Source: Pseudopyrenochaeta lycopersici (taxonomy: Eukaryota > Ascomycota > Dothideomycetes > Pleosporales > Pseudopyrenochaetaceae). From it: 64,000 nt of DNA. The stretch is from contig NHZP01000019.1 of NCBI GenBank assembly GCA_003313425.1, forward strand, positions 310,001 through 374,000. The letters are read 5' to 3'. Below are positions 33,295-43,765 of the stretch, one piece after another. The stretch's first letter is position 1; each line of letters begins with the position of its first letter. The notes beneath the pieces are model-generated. The model was given only the letters and a program-made list of their open reading frames with translations, ran no database searches and had not been told where the DNA came from. The translations under genes and the position numbers were made by a program.

Positions 33295-34457
33295 TCATCT
33301 CCACTCCATAACTTTGCTATACCTAATCTCCCTCTTCTTCCTCCTGCCATCCACAAGCGTGTGCGAATCCCAGTCATAGCAATTCCTCACCACATCCTTA
33401 CTACACAGTCGCCACATCTTCTTCAAAGCCATATCGCAGAACAGCCCTTCTTCGAAAGACACAAAGTCCGGGCCCCAAGATGTCGAGCTTGTGCAAAGCT
33501 CCTTACTACTATGCTGAGCATCATGGCTACCGATAATACTCGATTTGAAAGTCACCTGCCTGTCTTCATCGCTGTCCCAGATCGATACGTGGTTGGCAGC
33601 GGCGCCTGCGACACTGGTAATCATTCCAAAGATGCCGAGTGCATTGTAGAGTAGAGTTTTGATAGGAAACGGCTGCAGTCTCGGTGCCGGAGATGTAGGA
33701 GGAGGCGTTTGAAGCTTCTGTTCTGTTTTGTACCATTCCAACATCGGGTAATCGCATAGCGAACTTGGATCGTCGGGGACAGCAAAGTCATTTTGAGCGC
33801 CGACAGGGCCAAAGTCAGGGGTGTGGATTTTAAAGCCGGAGTAGGTCAAGAGGGTTTTGGGAATTGACTGGGTTACCAATCCAGGTACAGTAGGGCTAGT
33901 CATGTCAGTCTAAGTCTTGAGCTGATTCCATAGACGGAGAATATGGCCGTGCTGCTTACCTTGTACATTGTGTCATTCTTCGTGTTGACATAAAGGTTGG
34001 AGTGATACCACTTTGCCCCACAGTACTTTCCAATGTCGCCCAGCCACCCGAGCTGTGTATTGTCTGCCCATGTTTGCGCTAGGTATGCAACACACACCGC
34101 GTCCGAACCTCCAGCGAGTTCCACATATGTTGGTTGTTGGAATGTGTGATTAGCCGCATGAAAAATGGGTACAACTACGAACGCGCCTTCCTTAACATTG
34201 TTGTCAGAGGACCCTAGAGCCTGGCCGATTTGGACTTTCTCTTCGTTGAATATTTTGACAGATGGGATTGTGCCTCCCAGTGTTTCTTCTGAGCCTGAGT
34301 TGAGTCCAATACCTATGCGGAGCAAGGAATTACCTTCCGCTAAGATATCTACCTTCACGTCACCGGGGGGAAGAAATATCTGGACAAGACCAGGGATGGT
34401 TCCAGCTATTAGAGCGATAACCTGAAGCGCTATAGCAGCCATCGTCTCCGTGCGCAC
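33295..34457 (-). CDS. unknown fungal protein with N-terminal membrane/signal segment, apparent frameshift between two exons
   Basis: Two long frames, 33900-34457 and 33295-33903, belong to one gene. The first begins with a hydrophobic segment (MAAIALQVIALIAGTIPGLVQIFL from the second Met) and contains CVAYLAQTWADNTQLGWLGDIGKYCGAKWYHSNLYV, a pattern I associate with a family of fungal secreted/membrane hypothetical proteins. A donor GTAAGC follows TMYK at about 33960, and the acceptor CTAG ends at about 33896. In the phase given by these sites the next residues are PYCTWIG, which fits the family, but that frame meets a TAA 22 codons on. The conserved TYSGFKIHTPDFGP lies one base out of phase. 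Either a one-base indel or an unusual splice is present. The second exon also carries a hydrophobic stretch (ALGIFGMITSVAGAAANHV) and ends KVMEWR. Function unknown. Confidence 0.55.
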
Positions 34458-35396
34458 CAGAGGGAATTAATTGGGCAAATAAAAAGCTCGATATTAAGTA
34501 ATAGTAGATTTTTTAAGATGGATGTATATCAACAAGACATGGATTGACACACTGGGATTCATCCATATTATACGGCGAACGCGATAGGCGCAGACGAGCA
34601 AGTTGTGTCTCCTTCATCAGTTCCCACCACTGATACATATTTGAAGCGAGGCAGATAAGTGTATCTGACATTTCATGTTCCTGCCATGAGGCTCGGATGA
34701 AGGAGTGATGTGGCTGAGGTGCAGCAAATATCGAAGAAGATGCAGTTCCGAAGTCTTCAGAGTTCTCCCACATTACTTCCGAACAGTTCAAACCAGGCAA
34801 AGACCCTTGCAATCTAGTCCTTCCAAACTCGTGTCCGAATTTGTGTGGCCAGGTATAAGGCCTAGTCTTCGGTAGAGGCGGTCCGCAGGAAGGCTGAGGC
34901 CTCCATTGCGGCCTTGACCCAGCCTTGGGGAACTGTCTCAGAATCTGTTGCTAGCGACATGCGCCATTAGCGACGCTCGAAAAAGTCAGGCGTATTTCTG
35001 TTTGAAGGACCTTGTACAGTCCCGTATCTCAACCCATTCGGTACCGCATATCTGGGTAGAAGCACGCCCGCAGCTTTATCATCCTTCCGCTCGCTTGGCA
35101 TCCCGAAAATTCTGTTCTTGGTAAAACGTATCTATCATGAAGGGTGAAAGGAGAAAACAGGCCCCTGTATTAGCCATGAGAATGACACGGTAGCGTGGTG
35201 TTGGAGAGATGGGCTTTCGGGCACTCAGGGGCTATGCACGTGCACTGGGACGCAGCAAAACTCTATGCCATGAAAACTTGTCTATGATTGCCGGATACAA
35301 CTTGTTCTGTTTAATTTCTACTGTAGTACTTGTGATGAGACGTCTTCCAGTACTCGCCTTCTAGGCGTGGCTCTGCTGCATAGCCTCCACCTATCA
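34458..35396. other. intergenic, one uncertain short ORF
   Basis: These 939 bases contain a 99-codon minus-strand ORF at 34513-34812 with ordinary, protein-like composition (it includes SFIRASWQEHEMSDTL and MYQWWELMKETQLARL) but no domain I can name. It may be a relic or a terminal exon. The rest is unassigned. Confidence 0.35.
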
Positions 35397-36869
35397 TCAG
35401 TCGCCCCCAATGTCGTCATCCTCATCGAACAACATGCCATGAAACCCTTCCCTTTCACCTCCTATCAATGGAGCCCTTTCACCCTCATGTCGAGAGAAAT
35501 GTCCTCCAATACTGATCGCAAGTGTACTTAGTCCGTGGAATAGCGTGCTACACAGTACAACGAAGCAGACTATCGGCCAGATCAGTGTGATTGTTCGCTG
35601 CCTATCAGCTGGCAGATGGCTAGGTGGATGCGGCAGTGGGAGTGAAGTGTCTGTTTCGAGCTGGGCGCGTGCTTCGATGGCTAGGAAGAGCGCTCCAACG
35701 CCCATAGGACCGAAGTGGCCAACAAAAAGAGCCTCGGTTGTTGTCCGGACATGAGGAAGCATGTTGAGTTTGTAGAAGCTAAAAACGACTGGAATGCGCC
35801 GGAATGCAAAGACTAGGACGAGGAATGCAAAGAGACGTAGAGGGGTTATGGAATCCAACTGATTGAAAGAATCCCACGGAATCAACGCGCCGAAAAAGAC
35901 GAACAGGGACGAGTTCAGCATCAAGTCGATAATGACTGGTAGTTGTGTATCAGCGGTGGGTGAGTTACCTCCATGAGAGAACCCACGTCCTGCGCAGAAA
36001 GCTACGAGGAAGTCGTCCACGCCGAGCGTTGATGCGAGACCAATTGAGAAGACTGCTAGCAGTAGGTAGAAAGCCAGGTAGGATGCTGGGCCCATCATCT
36101 GGCGCTTGTGTGAGAACTTGTAGATCCAGTTGAATACATGGCCAATGGCTAAACCGATGACAACACCAAGAACGCATTGGTATAGAACGGTGATCAAAAA
36201 CCACTTCTTGAGCACGCCACCTGCTGTACTTCTGGTGAGGAGACTGAGTCCCATGAACAAGAATGGAAAGGACACTCCATCGTTTGCCCCAGATTCGGCG
36301 CTTAAAAGGTCCCTGATCCTCTTTGGCACTCGTGTGCTGAACTGACTATTGGAAAGAACTGAAGCCGCTAAAACAGGATCCGTAGGCGTAAGGCAAGCCG
36401 AGATTGTGAGTGCAGTTGCAATATCCGTGTCAAAGATGAACATGATAAACATGGCGCAAATGAGCCATCCAAACGTCATAACCGGGCCTAGCAGCACAAG
36501 CAGCGCTCTCCACTTTTGACCAAAGTAGCCATCGGGAAGCTCCAGACCGACAGCGAAACACTGAATGCCGACGATGACGCGGGTCACTTCTTGTACCCCA
36601 GCATCGTCGAATCCCCATGCATACGGTTTGATAACATTAAACCCTTTTGGACCGATGATCTAGACGAAAGACGTGTTTTGTCAGTGTATGACACACGCAA
36701 TTTAGGACGGGACAGTACTGACAATTCCAAAGACTGTGGCCAAAGGCGGTTCCGAAAGATGCAATCGATTCCGTATCATCAAAGAGAAAAGCGCATAGAG
36801 AATCAGAAACGACGTAAGAATGAGGTACGTCAGATGCGGTCCTGTAGGTTCGAGCTGAGACCAAGCCAT
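35397..36869 (-). CDS. plasma-membrane Na+(K+)/H+ antiporter, Sod2/Nha1 type with short tail
   Basis: CPA1-family antiporter that exports Na+ or K+ in exchange for protons. Exons in coding order are 36723-36869 and 35397-36659, giving 469 residues; the 63-nt intron joins TVFGI to IIGPKGFN. Family motifs include the ion-binding TPTDPVLAASV and the SAESGANDGVSFPFLF helix with its Asn-Asp pair, plus SATLGVDDFLVAFCAG-like GLASTLGVDDFLVAFCAG and FVGHFGPMGVGALF. About twelve hydrophobic segments are readable. The C-terminal tail is only about 40 residues and ends with an acidic cluster (DEDDDIGGD), closer to fission yeast Sod2 than to the long-tailed budding yeast Nha1. It lies 5' to 3' in tandem with ORM1 on the minus strand. 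Confidence 0.88.
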
Positions 36870-37574
36870 GGTGGTTCTTCCTCTCTTCAGTACCGTCTAG
36901 TTCGTTCAAACTGCTTAGACGACTACCCTAGTCGTTCGATGTTTATCGCAACTGAAAGAGAGGAATGCTGGCCGTGACAACGATCGGTCGAATGACGAAG
37001 GAAATGCTATGCGGTGAAGAAAGTCATGGTGATGGCGAGAAAAAAGAACGGCGGGATCCGGCAATAGGCAATAGCTCTGTGTTCAATATAAGCATCACGG
37101 CAGATTGCTGATCCTGGGAGGTTGGGGTGGATCGATGACGATGTTGCTCGAATGGGCAGTCGCGCCAAGGGCTTGAAGCTACATTAGGCGAACCGTGACG
37201 ACGAGGAGTACACGATTGGTGGTTGTGGATGAACGAGTGGTGCCAATGCCAGACGGTGCTAGATGTCTGCACTACCTTTCACACATCCTGCATGGGGACA
37301 CAAGAGGTGTTGAAGTTAAAAGCTTACTCCGATTGTATTATGGAGACCGACCCCTGTGCAGGTGCATAAGCACGTGATTACGCGAAATAGAGTTCTATGC
37401 TCTACCTTGTACCCTCAATGGACCACCCTTTTCTCTGTTATGAATGCGCCTAAACGCCACTGCCGCGCTGTGATGCTATTCAGTCTGTTCACGTCCCATT
37501 GCGGTTGGGGTTCCTAAAAATACATGCAAAATTACACCCAACCCATCCTATGCAATTATGAAACGATAGCTGGA
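36870..37574. other. intergenic between the antiporter and ORM1
   Basis: 705 bases including the antiporter promoter and the ORM1 3' flank. No element recognised. Confidence 0.4.
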
Positions 37575-38275
37575 CTATGCGTCGTCCGGCGGATTGTTGA
37601 AGAAGGCAAATCGTAACCGGTGAAGCTAGTCTCGAGTCAGCGCAAGGTAGACCAGCTACAACAAATATACTCACTGAAGGAAGCTTGGGGATGACGACGG
37701 CTATGGTGGCTAAAAAGTTGATGATGAAATAGGTCAAGTCGTAATGCGTATAATGCGTGCTAACCAAGAACAGCACTATCGGTACAGAGAGCAGGAACTT
37801 TTTGGCAGGAGTGTACTGGTCCCCGTTGTCAATCTGCTCCCACATGTTGAGGTTGTCGTAGGCGCCCGCGTTGAAGTCGAATGGTACACCGCGTACGTAG
37901 TGGAACATGAGGTAGGACCCGGCCATGTACGAGAGGTTGACCAGGGTCCAAGAAGTCTCCTGGGACATGCCAGGGATGATGTCAAAGAAGATCTTGCCGA
38001 GCAAGATGAGCACTAGATGGATTGCCCAGGCGCCTGTATGACCGTGTTAGCCCATGTGCTCAGGCAACACGTTCCATGATGATGCGGTGCTTCAAGACAT
38101 GTGTCGACATGTTTCATGTGAGAGTAAAGCGAGCGGTACCTTTTGCGTTTACCCACTCGGCGTTCAAGTTGGGGAGGGCAGACTGGTCGCTCAGCTGCTC
38201 CAGCGACTCTGGGGGCTCCTTGTAGACAAGACTACTGCTACGGCGCCTCCTCGCCTCCTTTGCATCTAGAGACAT
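37575..38275 (-). CDS. ORM1: ORM1/ORMDL regulator of sphingolipid synthesis
   Basis: ORMDL proteins are ER membrane subunits that inhibit serine palmitoyltransferase; release is by phosphorylation in yeast. Exons in coding order are 38140-38275, 37675-38033 and 37626-bounded 37575-37625, giving 181 residues. The start at 38275 opens MSLDAKEARRRRSSSLVYK; the RRRRSSS run matches the position and RxRxxS form of the Ypk1 sites that relieve Orm inhibition in budding yeast. The core is fully conserved: NAEWVNAKGAWAIHL, FFDIIPG, WTLVNLSYM, GSYLMFHYVRGVPF, and THYTHYD. The third exon supplies LHRLRFAFFNNPPDDA. A 243-codon frame running upstream of this Met is only an open 5' leader. Divergent from IEC3, 568 bases apart. 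Confidence 0.94.
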
Positions 38276-38843
38276 GGTGGAGCGGACAGACGAGTCCAAT
38301 TGGCGGGGCCGCGGGTCGCCAGCGAAGCTCAGGCGGGAGGTACGGTTGAGGAGTATGGGTGACAGTTTGGCGGTATTGAGGGAGGCTTCGGGGGACGGGC
38401 GGGCGGGACGGGTGCGCGGGTGAGACTCTCGCAGCGGAATTCGCGTGCTGGGACGAGAAATGGATGTCAGTCTGGTCCAGAAGGAGCAAAGCGGCAAGGT
38501 GGGCCGGTTCAGGGTCTTACTGTGTACGCAACTCCTTCCGGCTTGTCCGAACTTGAGTGGGATCTGAGCGAGTGGCCAAGCGTTGCTGGGAGGGCAGACT
38601 GTGCGGCGGGCGGTGGAGAGCTGCTTGGAGAGGCAGCAAAGGAGGAACGGGATACGGTTTCCTCTGCGGTTAGACGTGAAGACGGGGCATGGCAGGTGAT
38701 GCTCGAAAGACCGTCCGTGTTCCCAAGAATCAGAGGCACGGGCCTGTTCCGAGCCGCAACTCCAGACCGCGACAGACGTCAGCAGCAGAAGCCAACCCCC
38801 GACAACTCTCTCTGCACAATCACACACGCGCCTTCTTATCACC
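38276..38843. promoter_or_regulatory. divergent promoter interval between ORM1 and IEC3
   Basis: GC-rich, CT/GA-strand-biased interval between outward-facing start codons. Long frames here on both strands result from GC richness. Confidence 0.45.
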
Positions 38844-39993
38844 ATGGCCTCCGAGGCGCCGCCCCAGGCCGAGAGCCTGCCCCAGGAAGCCCCACAGCCG
38901 GATGCAGGCGCGGAGGCGACACAGAAGCCGCCAGTCAGGCGGTCGTGGAGGTACGCGCCAGCAAGGCAATTGCAGTCATGGAGCTAACAGCAAGCAAAGA
39001 CGAAAGTACCGCAAGATGCGCATCCAGTTTGAGAATGCCATGACGGAGAGCAACAGCCTCATCTCCCAGGAATGGAAGGCCATGGGCACCGCGCGCCGCC
39101 TCCAGGAGACCAACGACCAGCTGCTCGACGCTCTCCTCGACTTCAACGACCAGACGCGCGTCAATGCCCGCCTGCGCTACGACCTGCGCCAGCTCTCTGC
39201 CGCCGACACAGCCGTGCCTTCTCTCGAAGCCGGCCCTGACCCCGAGTCCATTCGGCAGCGCCTGCAGGAGCTGCGAGACGACGCCGCTTCTGGAAAGATC
39301 ACAGCCGAGGACTACACTCGCCAGGCCGACCAGCTCCACAGGTCCCAGGCGATCCAGCAGACGCTCAAGACCCTGGCCAGCCTCGAAGCCAAGGTCCCCC
39401 ATACCACCCGTGCAGACCTTCCAGAACACCCCCTCGAGGGCATCGACCTCAGCGAACACGCCCCGGGCTATATGTCGCCCGTGCACGAAGAAGAGTACCT
39501 TCTAGCCCTCGACCAAGCCCTCTCAGAACCTGGTTTCGACCCCAGCCAGCAGCATGGCCGCCCTCTCCGCCTGGCCTCGGCCCAACCGCCACTCACCGAG
39601 AAGGACCTCACAGTGCGCAACCCTGACAGCGTATACAACTGGCTGCGCAAGCACCAGCCGCAGGTCTTCCTGCAAGACAAGGACGCCGCGCACCACGAGA
39701 ACCTATCAGAGAAGTCTGCAGCGAAGCCTGGAAACGGCGGCGGACGGAAGGTGAAGCGGGAGTCTGCTGTTGGCAGTGGCACACCGGGACCACGCGACCA
39801 CGACGAAGACGACTCCGCAGCGCCTGAGACTGCCAAGGGTCGAAGAAAAACTGGTGGAGATGCCGACGACACAGCATACCGACCCAAGGGCGGGAGCAGT
39901 CGACCTGCGAAGAGGAAGCGGGAAGACGGCGACACGCCGGGGGGTAAGGGTGGAAGGAAGAAGAACCGCCCGAGTACAGGTGCTGTTGGTTGA
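38844..39993 (+). CDS. iec3: IEC3-like subunit of the INO80 chromatin-remodelling complex
   Basis: Iec3 is a fungal subunit of INO80, which slides nucleosomes and exchanges H2A.Z. Exons are 38844-38950 and 38991-39993, giving 369 residues; the 40-nt intron (38951-38990) joins RRSW to SKQRRKYRKMRI. The family region is the N-terminal helix KYRKMRIQFENAMTESNSL with AMGTARRLQETNDQLLDALLDFN, a predicted coiled coil. The rest is acidic-to-basic low complexity: an Asp/Glu-rich middle and a C-terminal run of KRKRED and KGGRKKNR type patches that look like nuclear localisation signals. The coding DNA is clearly more GC-rich than its neighbours, which explains long shadow frames on the other strand. 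Convergent with the mS35 gene. Confidence 0.85.
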
Positions 39994-40585
39994 GCGTGCT
40001 AATGGTGTGCTCAGCACAGCGACCAATTTGCTTGTCGACTTTTCTTTTTGCCTGTACCTCTTGATTGGAGAGTAACGACGAATGCTGTTTCGTCGCTAAC
40101 TCTACACCAACTGGCCAAGTCAAGAGTCTTTGCACGGGCTGCAGGACACTCGAGCTTGACCATCTCTGCAATCAGCCATAGAGACGATCGATTGCCGATT
40201 CTTCTACCGCAGCTGTTTCTTGCCTATGTATTAGTACCACCACCAAAAGGCGTAACTGGCGCACGACGAACGGGTAAGATATACCCTCGGGACTATGGGG
40301 AGCATTCCAATGCAACTTTTCTGACCTTCTTGGACTTTCATCGTCTTCTCACAACCTCTCCTACAAAAATGGAGGATCACATAAACGCTAGATCGAGATA
40401 CAACAACAACAACAATGTAATGGACTCGGGTATTCATACATGTACACATTTTCCAACCCATGCTGTGCTGCCTATGCCGCCCGATTACGGCACTCTATGC
40501 TCATCCAGTGATGCTCAAGTATGATACAGATAATACACTCAAGCCCAGCCATATAGGTTTAGCTCATTTCAATATATTCACCTTT
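39994..40585. other. intergenic between IEC3 and mS35
   Basis: 592 bases between convergent genes. A short CAA repeat lies at about 40401-40415 (ACAACAACAACAA). Otherwise nothing recognised. Confidence 0.45.
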
Positions 40586-41789
40586 CTACCGCAGCTGCTT
40601 CCCTCTCGGCCCACCAACCATCACCGGCTCAGGCTGCGCCTGCTCCATGAACGGCAGGCTGGTATCGATAACCGTCTTCCCATCCACAAGTTTCCCATTG
40701 TGCAGCCTCTGATCCTCAATCTGCGCACTCTTCTGCCTCTTCTCCTGCAGATACTGTTTCCGCTCCTTTGTCAGGACCCACTCCTTGGGGAACTCGACGC
40801 GCTTCTTCGGCGTGTGATGTCGGAAGTCAAACGGCACGTCTTCAAACATGTCGCCCTTCTTGCTCTCCTCCACCATGCCGGTAATCGTCTCGCCGAGGAA
40901 GCGCTTGTTCTGCGCTTGCGTGTCGAACTGCTCGCACGACAGCTTGATAATGGACGTAGACGGGTTGTACCGCGGGCCCGCGAGTTTGATCAGCTTGGAG
41001 ACTTGCGGCTCCGTGAGCGACAGGTCCGAGGGCGAGAATTCCACAACCACTTTGTTCGCCGCTGGGTGCGATTCGCCAAAATACGATGTGTACCGGAACC
41101 TGAACGGAGTTGTTGCTGTGGGGGGTTCGAATGGCCGAGCGAGTTCTACGAGTGCTGGTTAGTATACTGTCAATCTTGATCAGAGGTGTAGTAGACGTAC
41201 GGCTCAAAAGTGGTAATTCCCATGCAATCAGCCGAGCATACTCCCTCAATTCTCGATGCTGCTGCAATTCGCCGTGGCCATGACTTGTTATGTCATCTCC
41301 AAAATAATCTTCGTCCGGGCCCATGCTCTCCTCCCCTTCAGCCCAGAAGCCCCTCGCTGCTTTCCTCTTGTCGTCTTCCTCAATCTCCCAGTCCTCGTCC
41401 TTCTCCAGGTCAAAGTCCTTGGCGAACGGAATACCATGCTTGCCCTTGCGAATGGCATCTTCGACGACCTCGGGGTCCAGTTCGCTCAGTGCGGTTTTCA
41501 ACGTGGAAAGCATGCGAGCTTCTTTTTCTTCGGCCGACAGAGTCTCATATTGTTTGGCCTGGTCTGAAGCTACTGAAGAAGCTGCCGCCAGCTCTTCTAC
41601 AACTTTGCCAGGTGCTTTCGCCTCCGCAGCGGTCACAGAGCCTTCCTTTGAGTCTTTGCTCGCGCTTCGTACGGGGGTGGTGGATATTGGCCGTTGCCAT
41701 TGCGTTGTGTGTCTAGGTGACGATCGACATCGTATCCGCAACGGGCATTGCCGTGACTGCAAGAGCAATCTTCGTGATATTGAAGCCAT
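40586..41789 (-). CDS. RSM24: mitochondrial small-subunit ribosomal protein mS35 (Rsm24 type)
   Basis: Component of the mitochondrial small subunit. Exons in coding order are 41201-41789 and 40586-41145, giving 382 residues; the 55-nt intron joins LPLLS to QLARPFEPP. The start at 41789 opens a typical matrix-targeting N-terminus rich in Arg and Ser (MASISRRLLLQSRQCPLRIR). The conserved core lies in the second half: FRFRYTSYFGESHPAANKVVVEF, LAGPRYNPSTSIIKLSCEQF and VPFDFRHHTPKKRVEFPKEW. A charged, low-complexity region of about 80 residues precedes it. Divergent from ALG13 with 278 bases between starts. Confidence 0.88.
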
Positions 41790-42067
41790 TGGTGCCGATG
41801 ATCTGCTTGATGCCGTCGTCAACTTTTCGCGATGAACATGCCCGTTCGTTCTTGGCACAAGGGAGGAAAGTGCCGCCGAGCGCCGGACCAATGCGAGGTT
41901 GAGAGAGTCCGACCTCCGTCTTCAACGTGACCATCTCGAACATCTTGGACTCCAAAACATTCTTGAGTCTTCCGTACTGGCTTGTACAAAGACTGAAAGA
42001 CCTGTTGTTCCACAACTGTGATATTGCTTCTGACTGCGAATCATCTTTGGGCACCTTTTTACCCCTC
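41790..42067. promoter_or_regulatory. divergent promoter between mS35 and ALG13
   Basis: Compact 278-bp interval separating outward-facing start codons. No TATA box seen. Confidence 0.45.
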
Positions 42068-42771
42068 ATGGCTGAATCATGGAATTGGACACCAGACTCG
42101 AAGCTCTGCTTTGTCACTACGGGTGCTACAGCTCCTTTTACAGCCCTCATCGAATCTTCCCTAAGCCCTGCCACTCTGGATGTCTTGCAGAGCCTTGGCT
42201 TCACACATTTGCTGGTGCAGTACGGGACTGCTAAAGACATCTATGCCGGTAGCTCTAGCGCCGCTCGTGCTTATATAGAGCAACATGAAAAAGAACAAAA
42301 GTTCATCATCGATGGTATTGATTTCGATTCGGACGGGTTGAAGCCACAGTTCCGGTTGGTTCAGCAGTCGAAAGGCGTAGTAATTTCGCACGCTGGTAAA
42401 GACCTCCATCCCAAAATGTAGAGCATGAACTGACTCATGTCAGGATCTGGAACCATCTTGGAAGCTCTCCGATATCAGCTACCTCTCATTGTCGTGCCCA
42501 ACACGGGACTACTTGACAATCACCAAGAAGAGCTTGCGGTCGCAATGGAGCGCAATAACTATCTAGTTCGCGGTGACGTGACGTAGGTCTACGCAGCTGA
42601 TGCTTTCGAAACCTAGCTAATGAAATGATGAGTGACCTTGTTCCGGCGATCAAGAAGTCAGAAGACTTCCGGATCAAGATGTCGCAGTTTCCACCTATTA
42701 CCAGCGGGAAGCATCGCGAGACAAAGAGCTTCGCAGCCATCATGGATGAGACGATGGGGTTCATGGATTGA
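42068..42771 (+). CDS. ALG13: UDP-GlcNAc transferase subunit ALG13
   Basis: ALG13 is the catalytic subunit that, anchored by ALG14 at the cytosolic ER face, adds the second GlcNAc to the dolichol-linked oligosaccharide. Exons are 42068-42395, 42444-42572 and 42617-42771, giving 203 residues. Landmarks are LCFVTTGATAPFTALI at the start, LLVQYG, SHAGSGTILEAL formed across intron 1, and LIVVPNTGLLDNHQEELA, together the GT28 nucleotide-sugar site. The second intron is a judgement: the unspliced frame meets TAG at 42584-42586, and GTGACG...CCTAG (42573-42616, 44 nt) restores the frame to NEMMSDLVPAIKK and the end GFMD. The exact donor could be shifted, but the third exon clearly belongs. Confidence 0.88.
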
Positions 42772-43765
42772 AACAGTCAATAAGCACCTATCGGCCTTGA
42801 GTGCAGTTGCATTGAAGAGTTCATGAGGTATCAGCGGTTGGACCTGACCTAAGAAGTTCACAAATCTCAAGCTCCAAGCATCCAGAATACAGCAGACATG
42901 GAAGGTGCTGCAGTGGACTCAAAGCGCAGTAATCACTTCGAGTAATTACCGTCGTCTAGTTGGACGAGCCATCAATAGATTGCGGTCGCGGTACAACAGC
43001 CCGCCCCAGTCCTAGCCGGGAACGAGGAAGCGACACTGCGCAGCTACTATACTATCTTCTGAATCTCTTCTCAAATACCTCCGCCAGGTGAAAGAATAAG
43101 ATGAGGCGATTTCTCAAAGTCGTTACTACGAGGCTCGCTGAGGCTAGCGCGACCTCGTTCCGCGGCATCATCCGACATCGTATTGCCTAAGCATCGCTCA
43201 GCAATCCCATCCAAAACCTTCCATAATACGATCCATTATTTCAGTTTCGATATATCGCCTGCTTCTTTTGGTATGCAGCTGCGGACTAGTTACAAATGTG
43301 GAAAAGCTTCCGTGCCTTTCGAGTCGGTTTTCATCGTCCCATGCTTGCAGTACGAGCTTTCCATAGATCCTTGGTACTAGCAATGTCTACTTGAAGCCTT
43401 AGTCACACATCACCAAAATTGACATCATCAGGAGGTACAGCAAGGCTGGCTATGGACATGTACGAATCCGCAAAGAGCGCCATGTGCGCATGTGGCGCGA
43501 TGGCCGTACTTACTTTGGCGGTCGTTTCCTCGTCAGCTAAAGGGTACCGTAGCTGCTCTCTCGTTTTTTACTGTGCAGCATTGTGCTCGAGTCTGGGCTC
43601 TGTCTTAGATTCACCTGAGCAATACTAATACCCTGCGTTTCGCGCAGCCCCACGAACGCTTCATCCTATATTCACGATACTGCCTCCTAAATCTCCACTT
43701 CCACTCCTGCCTAGCTCCTACCGTGCCTCATTTACCTAATAATCAATACAATCTGGACCATTGTC
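42772..43765. other. 1 kb without a supported gene
   Basis: The interval holds the ALG13 3' flank and the GH5 promoter, with a CT-rich stretch about 43680-43735 just before the GH5 start. ORFs are under 70 codons and have no domain. Confidence 0.4.

Noticed and set aside
38276..38845. N-terminal extension of ORM1 by about 190 residues
   Set aside because: ORMDL proteins start close to the phosphosite region; the extension is GC-rich leader and overlaps the divergent IEC3 promoter.
38935..39486. 183-codon minus-strand ORF
   Set aside because: Shadow of the GC-rich IEC3 coding strand.
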